A stretch of 64,000 nucleotides of DNA. It comes from RGIG8745 sp045576655. GTDB lineage: Bacteria; Bacteroidota; Bacteroidia; Bacteroidales; Bacteroidaceae. The first letter of the stretch is position 1, and each line of letters starts with the position of its first letter. Both the position numbers and the translations under genes were made by a program. The notes beneath the pieces were generated by a model. That model made no database searches, was not told where the DNA came from, and saw only the letters and a list, made by a program, of their open reading frames with translations. This document shows positions 1 through 6,702 of this stretch, piece by piece. The stretch lies in NCBI GenBank assembly GCA_045576655.1, contig JAZNGW010000032.1, forward strand, positions 310,001-374,000, read 5' to 3'.

Positions 1-321
1 CCAGGACAGACATCGCTTGAGCGTACAATCATCCGCTGGTATTTCGACTCTGCCCCTAAGGGAGCACGCATATTCTGGCGCGTAATATCAAGCGTGCCGA
101 ACGAAGTGAAGAATACAAATGAGTTGTGGTTAGGAAGTACTCCATTTGAAGAAACACGCTCTTTCAACATTCAAGGTCTGACTTATGAAAACTCACGCGA
201 CGTACAGATTGAGATTAAAGTCAAGCGCAAAGGATATATAGACCAAAACAAGCGTTTCAATGTTCGTCAGGCTATAGACCAGCAGGAAATAAGCAGCTTC
301 TTCGACATGGTGGAAGAATAA
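1..321 (+). CDS. conserved protein of unknown function, C-terminal part
   Basis: An open frame runs from the first base of the window to a TAA at 319-321, so the 5' end lies outside; 106 codons are visible. The ATG or GTG codons inside are unlikely starts because the frame is open and protein-like upstream of them. The visible part is soluble, mixed-charge and rich in beta-prone stretches (RTIIRWYFDS near the front, FDMVEE at the end), with no membrane segment. I do not recognise a family with confidence; the pattern looks like a conserved Bacteroidales protein that would carry its signal peptide outside the window. A terminator follows 35 bp after the stop, and nadC then has its own promoter. 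Confidence 0.6.
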   Translation, partial: PGQTSLERTIIRWYFDSAPKGARIFWRVISSVPNEVKNTNELWLGSTPFEETRSFNIQGLTYENSRDVQIEIKVKRKGYIDQNKRFNVRQAIDQQEISSFFDMVEE

Positions 322-356
322 TCACAAACAGAGAAAAGAAATACATGACCAGATAT

Positions 357-390
357 GGGGTGCATCTTTATAACGGTGCATCCCTTTTTT
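357..390 (+). terminator. rho-independent terminator after the first gene
   Basis: Stem GGGGTGCA (357-364) pairs with TGCATCCC (377-384), one G-T pair, followed directly by six T residues. Confidence 0.75.
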
Positions 391-455
391 GTGCAATATA
401 AGTCCAAACCGAAACACACAAGAAGAACACAACATTCCATTTTTATCCGCAAAAG

Positions 456-486
456 TTCATTATAAAAGGGATTTTTCCTAATTTTG
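456..486 (+). promoter_or_regulatory. probable nadC promoter
   Basis: TAATTTTG at 479-486 fits the Bacteroidetes -7 element TAnnTTTG. A weak -33 box (TTCA, 456-459) lies 19 bp upstream. The leader to the nadC ATG would be about 40 nt. Confidence 0.5.
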
Positions 487-533
487 TAAAATCTAACAGA
501 CTCAAAAACTAACAAACTTAAAAACTAAAACAT

Positions 534-1403
534 ATGCTTACAGTAGAAGAACTCAACGACAGACTCATAGACCTGTCATTTGCCGAAGACATAGGCGATG
601 GTGACCACACAACGCTTTGCTGCATCCCTGACGATGCTATGGGCGAATCAAAACTGCTCATCAAAGAGGAAGGTGTATTTGCCGGCGTGGAGATTGCCAA
701 GCAAGTGTTCCACCGTTTCGACCCGACAATGGAGGTGGAAGTGTATATCAATGACGGTGCTCACGTCAAGCCTGGCGACATCGTAATGAGCGTGAAGGGA
801 AAGATTCAGAGTCTTTTGCAAACTGAGCGCCTTATGCTCAACATCCTTCAGCGCATGAGCGGAATTGCAACAATGACCGCCAAGTATGTGAAGCGGCTTG
901 AAGGCACCAAGACTCATGTCCTCGACACTCGCAAGACTACTCCAGGAATGCGCATGCTCGAAAAAGAAGCTGTTAAGATTGGCGGAGGCATGAACCATCG
1001 CATCGGACTTTTCGACATGATTCTTCTTAAAGACAACCACATAGACTTTGCAGGCGGCATTGAGAACGCCATCAGCCGTTGCCACGAATATCTGAAGGCT
1101 AAGGGCAAGGACTTGAAAATCGAGATAGAAGTGCGCAGTTTTGACGAACTGAACCGCGTGCTTGCTTATGGCGGAGTGCATCGCATCATGCTCGACAACT
1201 TCACTCCTGCCGAGACTGTTGAGGCTGTGAAACTCATCAACGGGAAATACGAAACTGAATCATCGGGCGGCATAACATACGATACAATCCGCGACTATGC
1301 TGAATGTGGCGTAGACTTCATATCAATAGGCGCCCTCACCCACTCTGTCAAAGGACTTGACATGAGTTTCAAGGCCGCAGATTCATCAAAACTCGTGGTA
1401 TAA
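534..1403 (+). CDS. nadC: nicotinate-nucleotide diphosphorylase (carboxylating), quinolinate phosphoribosyltransferase
   Basis: Converts quinolinate and PRPP to nicotinate mononucleotide, CO2 and PPi in de novo NAD synthesis (EC 2.4.2.19). At 289 aa it has the usual family length. Family motifs are clear: TERLMLNILQRMSGIAT (97-113), DTRKTTPGMR (131-140) and the phosphate-binding stretch ending in LLKDNH (164-169); the C-terminal ISIGALTHS is the barrel-closing phosphate site. The N-terminal domain (about 1-115) and the open barrel behind it are both complete. The gene has its own promoter and is followed after 83 bp by a dipeptidase. nadA and nadB are not in the window. NAD supply suits the NADH-dependent NQR further along, but that link is only inferred. 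Confidence 0.97.
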   Translation: MLTVEELNDRLIDLSFAEDIGDGDHTTLCCIPDDAMGESKLLIKEEGVFAGVEIAKQVFHRFDPTMEVEVYINDGAHVKPGDIVMSVKGKIQSLLQTERLMLNILQRMSGIATMTAKYVKRLEGTKTHVLDTRKTTPGMRMLEKEAVKIGGGMNHRIGLFDMILLKDNHIDFAGGIENAISRCHEYLKAKGKDLKIEIEVRSFDELNRVLAYGGVHRIMLDNFTPAETVEAVKLINGKYETESSGGITYDTIRDYAECGVDFISIGALTHSVKGLDMSFKAADSSKLVV

Positions 1404-1410
1404 AATAATC

Positions 1411-1462
1411 GGAACAATCAGAGTTTTCAGAACAATCAGAATTCTCTGAATTTTCAGATTTC
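1411..1462 (+). repeat. short imperfect direct repeat upstream of the dipeptidase
   Basis: GAACAATCAGA occurs twice (1412-1422 and 1430-1440), each followed by a TTTTCAG stretch; the second copy also holds the near-palindrome TCAGAATTCTCTGA. It lies in the 83-bp gap before the dipeptidase start. Function unknown; it may form a weak leader hairpin. Confidence 0.4.
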
Positions 1463-1486
1463 TCAAACCAATCAAAAAAACAAAAC

Positions 1487-3121
1487 ATGAAAAGACTTAT
1501 ATTTATGGTCATGGCGCTTGTTGCTATTGAGGCAAGCGCATGCACCAACCTAATTGTAGGAAAGAAAGCGTCGACCGACGGAAGCGTCATTGTGAGCTAC
1601 AGTGCGGACAGCTACGGAATGTACGGCAATATGCACCGTCACATCGGCGGCAAGCACGCTAAAGGCGAGATGCGCAAAGTGTATGAATGGGACACAAACA
1701 AGTTTCTGGGAGAAATTCCACAAGCGGAAGTTACCTACAACGTTGTGGGACAGATGAACGCCAACCAAGTGACCATCACTGAAACGACCTTCGGCGGTCG
1801 CGAGGAACTTGTAGACACTACAGGAATCATTGACTACGGAAGTCTTATCTACATCACGCTTGAGCGTGCCACATCTGCACGCCATGCCATCAAAATAATG
1901 ACTGACCTCGTGGCTGAATACGGTTACTACAGCAGCGGCGAGTCGTTCACCATTGCCGACAAAAACGAAGTCTGGATAATGGAAATGATTGGCAAGGGAG
2001 GCAAGGAAAAAGGCGCAGTGTGGGTGGCTGTACGCATACCTGACGACTGCATCAGTGCTCACGCAAACCAAAGCCGCATCACAACATTCAACATGAAGGA
2101 CAAGGCGAATGTGATGTACTCAAAAGACGTCATCAAGTTTGCTCGTAAGATGGGATATTTTCAAGGCAAGGACGCAGAATTCAGTTTCCGCGATGCTTAC
2201 AACCCTCTCGACTTTGGAGGAATACGCTATTGCGACGCACGTGCCTGGAGTTTTTTCAACAAACACGTTGACGGAATGGACAAGTATCTGCCTTATATAA
2301 ATGGCGAAGACATGAAAGGTTCAATGCCACTCTACATGAAACCTAAACATCTTCTTTCTGTACGCGACATCCAAAACGACATGCGCGACCACTACGAAGG
2401 CACACCGCTCGACATTACTAACGACCTCGGAGCAGGAGCCTATAACATGCCTTACCGCCCTTCACCACTATCTTTCAAAGTGGACGGAACAGAATACTTC
2501 AACGAGCGCCCTATCTCAACACAGCAAGCAGGCTTCTGCTTCGTAGGACAGATGCGTGCCGACTACCCTGACGCCATAGGCGGTGTGGTTTGGTGGACAA
2601 ATGACGAAGCTAACATGACAGCCTTCACACCAATCTATTGCGGTGTTACAGAAGTTCCACAATGCTACATTCGCATGGTAGACAAGCAGGACGAAGTGAC
2701 ATTCTCATGGGAATCAGCGTTCTGGCTATGCAATACAGTATCCAATATGGTCTATCCATACTATAGCAAGATGATACCAGACCTGCGCAAAGCGCAGAGC
2801 GAGCTCGAAGACGCCTACGCCAAATATCAGGCTGTTGTTGAAGAAAAAGCCAAAGAGCACTACTCCGCCTATCCTGAAAAAGTAGTAGAAGGGCTCACCA
2901 AGTATAGTCTTGCATGTGCAGACCGCATGATGAAACGATGGAACACTCTCTTCCAATTCCTTGTGGTAAAGCATAACGACATGGTTGTAAAAAAAGAAGA
3001 AGGCGGCAAGTTCCTCCGCACACCTTACGGATATGCAGAAAGTCCAGTGCGTCCAGGATACAATGAAAAATACTGGAAGAAGGTTGTCAGCGAAACTGGC
3101 GAAAGATATAAATTAAAGTAA
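1487..3121 (+). CDS. secreted C69-family dipeptidase
   Basis: N-terminal nucleophile peptidase of MEROPS family C69 (PepD/dipeptidase A type), cleaving dipeptides in the envelope. The first 18 residues form a signal peptide; cleavage would expose Cys19 of CTNLIVGKKAS, the expected catalytic N-terminal cysteine. The downstream G(K/R)-x-x-S-x-D-G-S-V pattern continues the substrate-binding motif. It is 544 aa, normal for the Bacteroidetes secreted forms. Supply of amino acids and ammonia from peptides fits an anaerobe of this group. It is a single gene between nadC and asnA with its own weak terminator. The exact substrate is unknown. Confidence 0.9.
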   Translation: MKRLIFMVMALVAIEASACTNLIVGKKASTDGSVIVSYSADSYGMYGNMHRHIGGKHAKGEMRKVYEWDTNKFLGEIPQAEVTYNVVGQMNANQVTITETTFGGREELVDTTGIIDYGSLIYITLERATSARHAIKIMTDLVAEYGYYSSGESFTIADKNEVWIMEMIGKGGKEKGAVWVAVRIPDDCISAHANQSRITTFNMKDKANVMYSKDVIKFARKMGYFQGKDAEFSFRDAYNPLDFGGIRYCDARAWSFFNKHVDGMDKYLPYINGEDMKGSMPLYMKPKHLLSVRDIQNDMRDHYEGTPLDITNDLGAGAYNMPYRPSPLSFKVDGTEYFNERPISTQQAGFCFVGQMRADYPDAIGGVVWWTNDEANMTAFTPIYCGVTEVPQCYIRMVDKQDEVTFSWESAFWLCNTVSNMVYPYYSKMIPDLRKAQSELEDAYAKYQAVVEEKAKEHYSAYPEKVVEGLTKYSLACADRMMKRWNTLFQFLVVKHNDMVVKKEEGGKFLRTPYGYAESPVRPGYNEKYWKKVVSETGERYKLK

Positions 3122-3176
3122 GTCTACGACAGACATAAAAAAACATTGTAACTTTACACAATCGGGCTACACACGT

Positions 3177-3202
3177 AGAGACGTCACAAAAGTGGCGTCT
3201 CT
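3177..3202 (+). terminator. hairpin downstream of the dipeptidase
   Basis: Stem AGAGACGTCAC (3177-3187) with GTGGCGTCTCT (3192-3202), loop AAAA, one internal mismatch. The T-tract is poor, so termination may be partial. Confidence 0.55.
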
Positions 3203-3266
3203 ATTCATTTTGCAAGCAGAGGGCGGCAAATTATTAACATTTTGTCATTAATTCAGGGCGTTAAAG

Positions 3267-3297
3267 TTTTTAATTATTTAAATTAGTCTTAAATTTG
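3267..3297 (+). promoter_or_regulatory. probable asnA promoter
   Basis: TAAATTTG at 3290-3297 fits the -7 element; TTTT at 3267-3270 sits 19 bp upstream as a -33 box. The start codon follows about 30 bp downstream. Confidence 0.55.
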
Positions 3298-3327
3298 TAG
3301 CACATTTCAAAATACAGAGACAAAATA

Positions 3328-4365
3328 ATGAGCAAAATAATAAGACCTATAGACTACAAACAGCTGCTCAACCCTACACAGACAGAGCAAGGCATCAAGC
3401 AGATAAAAGACTTTTTCCAGGCCAACCTGTCGACCGCCCTTAGGCTGCGCCGAGTGACAGCGCCGCTGTTTGTACTCAGAGGACTCGGAATAAACGACGA
3501 TCTGAGCGGCACAGAACGCCCCGTATCATTTCCAATCAAAGACATGGGAGACCAATGCGCTGAAGTAGTACACAGTCTGGCAAAATGGAAACGTCTCATG
3601 CTGGCAGAATACCAAATCCAGCCAGGCTACGGCATATACACCGACATGAACGCCATACGAGGCGATGAAGAGCTCGACAATCTGCACTCACTCTACGTAG
3701 ACCAATGGGACTGGGAAAAGACTATAACAAACAGTAACCGCAACCTTGCATTCCTGAAAAAGACAGTCAACAGTATATACTCAGCCATACGACGTACAGA
3801 ATATCTTGTGTGCGAAACATATCCGCAAATCACACCTTTCCTACCCGAAGAAATACACTTCATCCACTCCGAAGAACTGCTTCAACGCTACCCTAACCTC
3901 ACACCAAAGGAGAGGGAAAACGCCATCAGCAAGGAATATGGAGCAGTGTTCATCATTGGCATTGGGCAGAAACTCAGCAACGGAGAACCTCATGACCTCC
4001 GTGCACCCGACTATGACGACTGGACAACACCGAACGAAGAAGGTTTCACCGGACTGAACGGCGACATTCTCATTTGGTATCCTATACTGAACCGTAGCAT
4101 AGAACTCTCATCAATGGGAATACGCGTCGACAAGGAAGCACTGCTCCGCCAGCTTGAAATGACAGGCAAGAATGAACGCAAGGAATTATATTTCCACCAA
4201 CGAATGTTGGGTGGCGAACTTCCTCTATGCATTGGCGGAGGTATCGGACAAAGCCGCCTCTGCATGGTACTGCTCCACAAAGCGCACATCGGAGAAATAC
4301 AAGCAAGCATCTGGCCTGACAACATGCGAAAAGAATGTGCTGAATTAGGAATGCCACTCATATAG
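3328..4365 (+). CDS. asnA: aspartate-ammonia ligase (asparagine synthetase A)
   Basis: Makes asparagine from aspartate, ammonia and ATP (EC 6.3.1.1) by a class II aminoacyl-tRNA-synthetase fold. The 345-aa length is typical. Diagnostic regions include HSLAKWKR (about 81-88) and the class II motif 3 region beginning GGGIGQSR (303-310), followed by HIGEIQASIW. It uses ammonia rather than glutamine, which suits a host-gut anaerobe where ammonia is plentiful. It is monocistronic: its own promoter lies upstream and a strong bidirectional terminator follows, then a 22-bp repeat array. Confidence 0.97.
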   Translation: MSKIIRPIDYKQLLNPTQTEQGIKQIKDFFQANLSTALRLRRVTAPLFVLRGLGINDDLSGTERPVSFPIKDMGDQCAEVVHSLAKWKRLMLAEYQIQPGYGIYTDMNAIRGDEELDNLHSLYVDQWDWEKTITNSNRNLAFLKKTVNSIYSAIRRTEYLVCETYPQITPFLPEEIHFIHSEELLQRYPNLTPKERENAISKEYGAVFIIGIGQKLSNGEPHDLRAPDYDDWTTPNEEGFTGLNGDILIWYPILNRSIELSSMGIRVDKEALLRQLEMTGKNERKELYFHQRMLGGELPLCIGGGIGQSRLCMVLLHKAHIGEIQASIWPDNMRKECAELGMPLI

Positions 4366-4422
4366 AATCTAGCATGTACTATTAAACAAAGAACATTTCC
4401 ACATATTATAGCATAAATGGCA

Positions 4423-4448
4423 AAAGGGTATCTCGACGGATACCCTTT
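4423..4448 (+). terminator. bidirectional terminator between asnA and the M16 gene
   Basis: Perfect 10-bp stem AAAGGGTATC (4423-4432) with GATACCCTTT (4439-4448), loop TCGACG, followed by GTTTTT on the + strand. It serves asnA and perhaps the convergent M16 operon. Confidence 0.85.
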
Positions 4449-4466
4449 GTTTTTGAAGAAATCTTC

Positions 4467-4595
4467 ACCGCGGTCGTCTCACAACACCACCGCAGTCGTC
4501 TTACAACATCACCGCAGTCGTCTTACAACACCACCGCGGTCGTCTCACAACACCACCGCGCTCGTTTTACAACATCACCGCGGTCGTCTCACAAC
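4467..4595 (+). repeat. 22-bp tandem repeat array A (six units)
   Basis: Six consecutive units start at 4467, 4489, 4511, 4533, 4555 and 4577, an exact 22-bp period with no spacers. The core is ACCGC(G/A)GTCGTCT followed by (C/T)ACAAC and then ACC or ATC. Units 1, 4 and 6 carry the 8-bp palindrome ACCGCGGT; the rest differ by one or two bases there. The array begins 18 bp after the asnA terminator, between convergent genes. It looks non-coding: 22 is not a multiple of 3 and each frame reads through degenerate TTAVVLQHH-like peptides. Related arrays lie at 17533, 23913, 42449 and, decayed, 49729. Confidence 0.9.
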
Positions 4596-4640
4596 AAAAT
4601 CTCGTAGCTAAAAGCCCCCACATCAATCTTTCCAACTTAC

Positions 4641-5921
4641 TCAGAGAGCAACACATTCTATCATATCTGAAGTAAGGAAATAGCGCTGTGCTGTAGCAAT
4701 AATATCATCAGGCGTCATCGACAACACTTTACAAGATTCCGCATTAATATCGCACAAAGACAATCCGTTTGAACAGAGATTCATTAATCGCAAAGGCAAA
4801 TTGAAATTAGTTTCGTACGCACGACACATATAACCCAGTATATAGTTCTTCACCTGCATAAGTTCCGCTTCTGAAGGGCGCTCATTAGCAAGACGGTGCA
4901 TTTCCTTATATACTTCAGCCACTACCAGTTCCACACTTTCGCGCCTAGTTTCTGTCTTAATGGAAAACAACGTCGTCTGCGGAGTCTGATATAATGATGC
5001 GCTTATATCATAAGTCAGTCCTTTCTCTTCACGAATATTTGTCACAAGACGACTGCCAAAATACCCACCAAGCATTGTGGTTAGCACCATAAGCCTAATA
5101 TAGTCAAGATGAGTGCGCCTCACAGCCCTGCACCCTATTCTCAGACAAGCCTGAACCGTGGGAACCTGCATTTCATGAGTAAAACGGCGCTCTTGAGGTT
5201 TCCATTCGTCCAATGCATCAAATCCACCGAAAACAACCTTTCTATTTATCTGAATTTGACCAATTTCATTGCTTACATACTCCACAAGATTACGTGAAAG
5301 CGTACCAGTAAGAAATACTGTCAAATTTTCCAACCCTAAATTGGCACCAACATACTCCTGCAAATCTTCTACTGTTAAGTTTGCATAGTCCGACGATTCG
5401 GGAAATTGGCTCATTGGATGCGACTTCTCGAACAACCCTTTATAGAACAAACGTTTGCATTGTTCGCCCACGGTCTGAAGACTGACATCTGAAGACACCT
5501 TTGCCTGAGAAAGAGCGAGATTTAATTTATCAGGCGAAAACACAGGCTGCAATATCATATCAAGCACTATCGGGAGCACTTCTGGGAGAAGTTTGCCAAG
5601 ACAAGTCACTCCAATACGTCCATAGGACATATTAACACCTGCATCAACAACCGCACCGTAGTAGTCAAGACGTTCTGCAATTACTTCATGAGGATAAAGG
5701 CGTGTCCCTTCCTTAATGAGCTTGTAAGCCATACTGGCCTGCAATGGCTTACGCTGAGTCCACTGCCCGCCGTCAAACATAAAATCGACACGCACAAGTT
5801 CGGTTGAAGATATATCAGAAGAATACATCTTCACGCCATTTTGAAGCACACTACATTCGGGATGTTTACAGCCCAAAAACTCAACTCCTTTACTTTGAGG
5901 TTGTACAGTTCTATCAAGCAT
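4641..5921 (-). CDS. M16-family (insulinase-fold) protein lacking the zinc-binding motif
   Basis: A 426-aa protein with the two-domain M16B fold. The place where active members have HxxEH reads ASMAYKLIKEGT (62-73), so neither zinc histidine nor the catalytic Glu is present. The C-terminal half keeps the R/Y substrate-clamping motif (YFGSRLVTNIREEKGLTYDIS). This is the pattern of the non-catalytic subunit of heterodimeric bacterial M16B peptidases, but no zinc-containing partner is in the window. No signal peptide is evident. Its ATG overlaps the end of kdsB by 8 bp, so it is translationally coupled and lies last in the PBP1A-kdsB-M16 operon. Role unknown; a scaffold or a partner of a distant M16 is the best guess. 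Confidence 0.85.
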   Translation of the reverse strand: MLDRTVQPQSKGVEFLGCKHPECSVLQNGVKMYSSDISSTELVRVDFMFDGGQWTQRKPLQASMAYKLIKEGTRLYPHEVIAERLDYYGAVVDAGVNMSYGRIGVTCLGKLLPEVLPIVLDMILQPVFSPDKLNLALSQAKVSSDVSLQTVGEQCKRLFYKGLFEKSHPMSQFPESSDYANLTVEDLQEYVGANLGLENLTVFLTGTLSRNLVEYVSNEIGQIQINRKVVFGGFDALDEWKPQERRFTHEMQVPTVQACLRIGCRAVRRTHLDYIRLMVLTTMLGGYFGSRLVTNIREEKGLTYDISASLYQTPQTTLFSIKTETRRESVELVVAEVYKEMHRLANERPSEAELMQVKNYILGYMCRAYETNFNLPLRLMNLCSNGLSLCDINAESCKVLSMTPDDIIATAQRYFLTSDMIECVAL

Positions 5922-6666
5922 TTTTTAGAAATTCTTCAGCACGCATCAAATCTTCAGGAGTATCAATGCCAATAGTCTCAACATCTGTTATACCGACCTT
6001 AATCCTATAGCCGTTCTCCAACCACCTAAGTTGCTCCAATGACTCTGCCAATTCGAGAGACGACTGCGGAAGACGCGTAATCTCCGCAAGCACTTTAGAA
6101 CGATAAGCATAAAGACCAATATGCTTATAGTATGTATGGTTGTTCAACCACTCAGTCGTTTCAACTCCACGAAGATAAGGAATTACAGAACGGCTGAAAT
6201 ACAACGCGTCCATATTTGTACCGACTACAACTTTTGGAGAATTAGGATTGCTAAGCGCCCCCCATCCGTCTTCAGGCGTGAATGGTTTGACAAGCGTTGC
6301 AATATCCGTGGCTGAGTCATCGAAACATGCCATGACAGACTCAAGCTGCGAACGCTGTATAAATGGTTCGTCACCCTGAATATTGAGAACCACATCAAAA
6401 TTATTTTCACCAAGTTTTGTCAGCGCTTCATAACAACGGTCTGTGCCGCTACGATGCTCCGTACTGGTCATCACAACGTTTCCGCCAAATGCCTTTACTG
6501 CAGCTTCAATGCGCTCATCATCAGTAGCCACTGCCACATCATCCATTACGGCACTGACCTGACGGTAAACTCTTTCCACTACAGTCATTCCGCCAAGCAT
6601 CGCCAATGGTTTTGCAGGAAAACGAGTAGAAGCATATCTAGCAGGTATTAATCCCAAGAATTTCAT
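5914..6666 (-). CDS. kdsB: 3-deoxy-manno-octulosonate cytidylyltransferase (CMP-Kdo synthetase)
   Basis: Activates Kdo with CTP for the lipopolysaccharide inner core (EC 2.7.7.38), in the cytoplasm. At 250 aa it matches the family. The N-terminal nucleotide motif IPARYASTRFPAKPL (about 7-21) and the VATDDERI and EHRSGTDR motifs are the classic kdsB signatures; NIQGDEPF follows. It lies 36 bp downstream of PBP1A and overlaps the next gene by 8 bp, so envelope synthesis genes form one operon. Confidence 0.97.
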   Translation of the reverse strand: MKFLGLIPARYASTRFPAKPLAMLGGMTVVERVYRQVSAVMDDVAVATDDERIEAAVKAFGGNVVMTSTEHRSGTDRCYEALTKLGENNFDVVLNIQGDEPFIQRSQLESVMACFDDSATDIATLVKPFTPEDGWGALSNPNSPKVVVGTNMDALYFSRSVIPYLRGVETTEWLNNHTYYKHIGLYAYRSKVLAEITRLPQSSLELAESLEQLRWLENGYRIKVGITDVETIGIDTPEDLMRAEEFLKNA

Positions 6667-6702
6667 ATTGCAAATATTATTAATTCTACATTACTTCACA
6701 AA

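Noticed and set aside
648..1181. 177-aa frame opposite nadC
   Set aside because: Antisense shadow of a well-conserved gene, without family motifs.
1550..2071. 173-aa frame opposite the dipeptidase
   Set aside because: Antisense shadow; Val/His/Phe-rich composition from reading the complement.
4467..4595. CRISPR array
   Set aside because: No spacers; units abut directly, and no cas genes are in the window.
4417..4611. 64-aa frame through array A
   Set aside because: It is made of the repeat itself; 22-bp units shift frame, the peptide is low complexity and there is no start signal.
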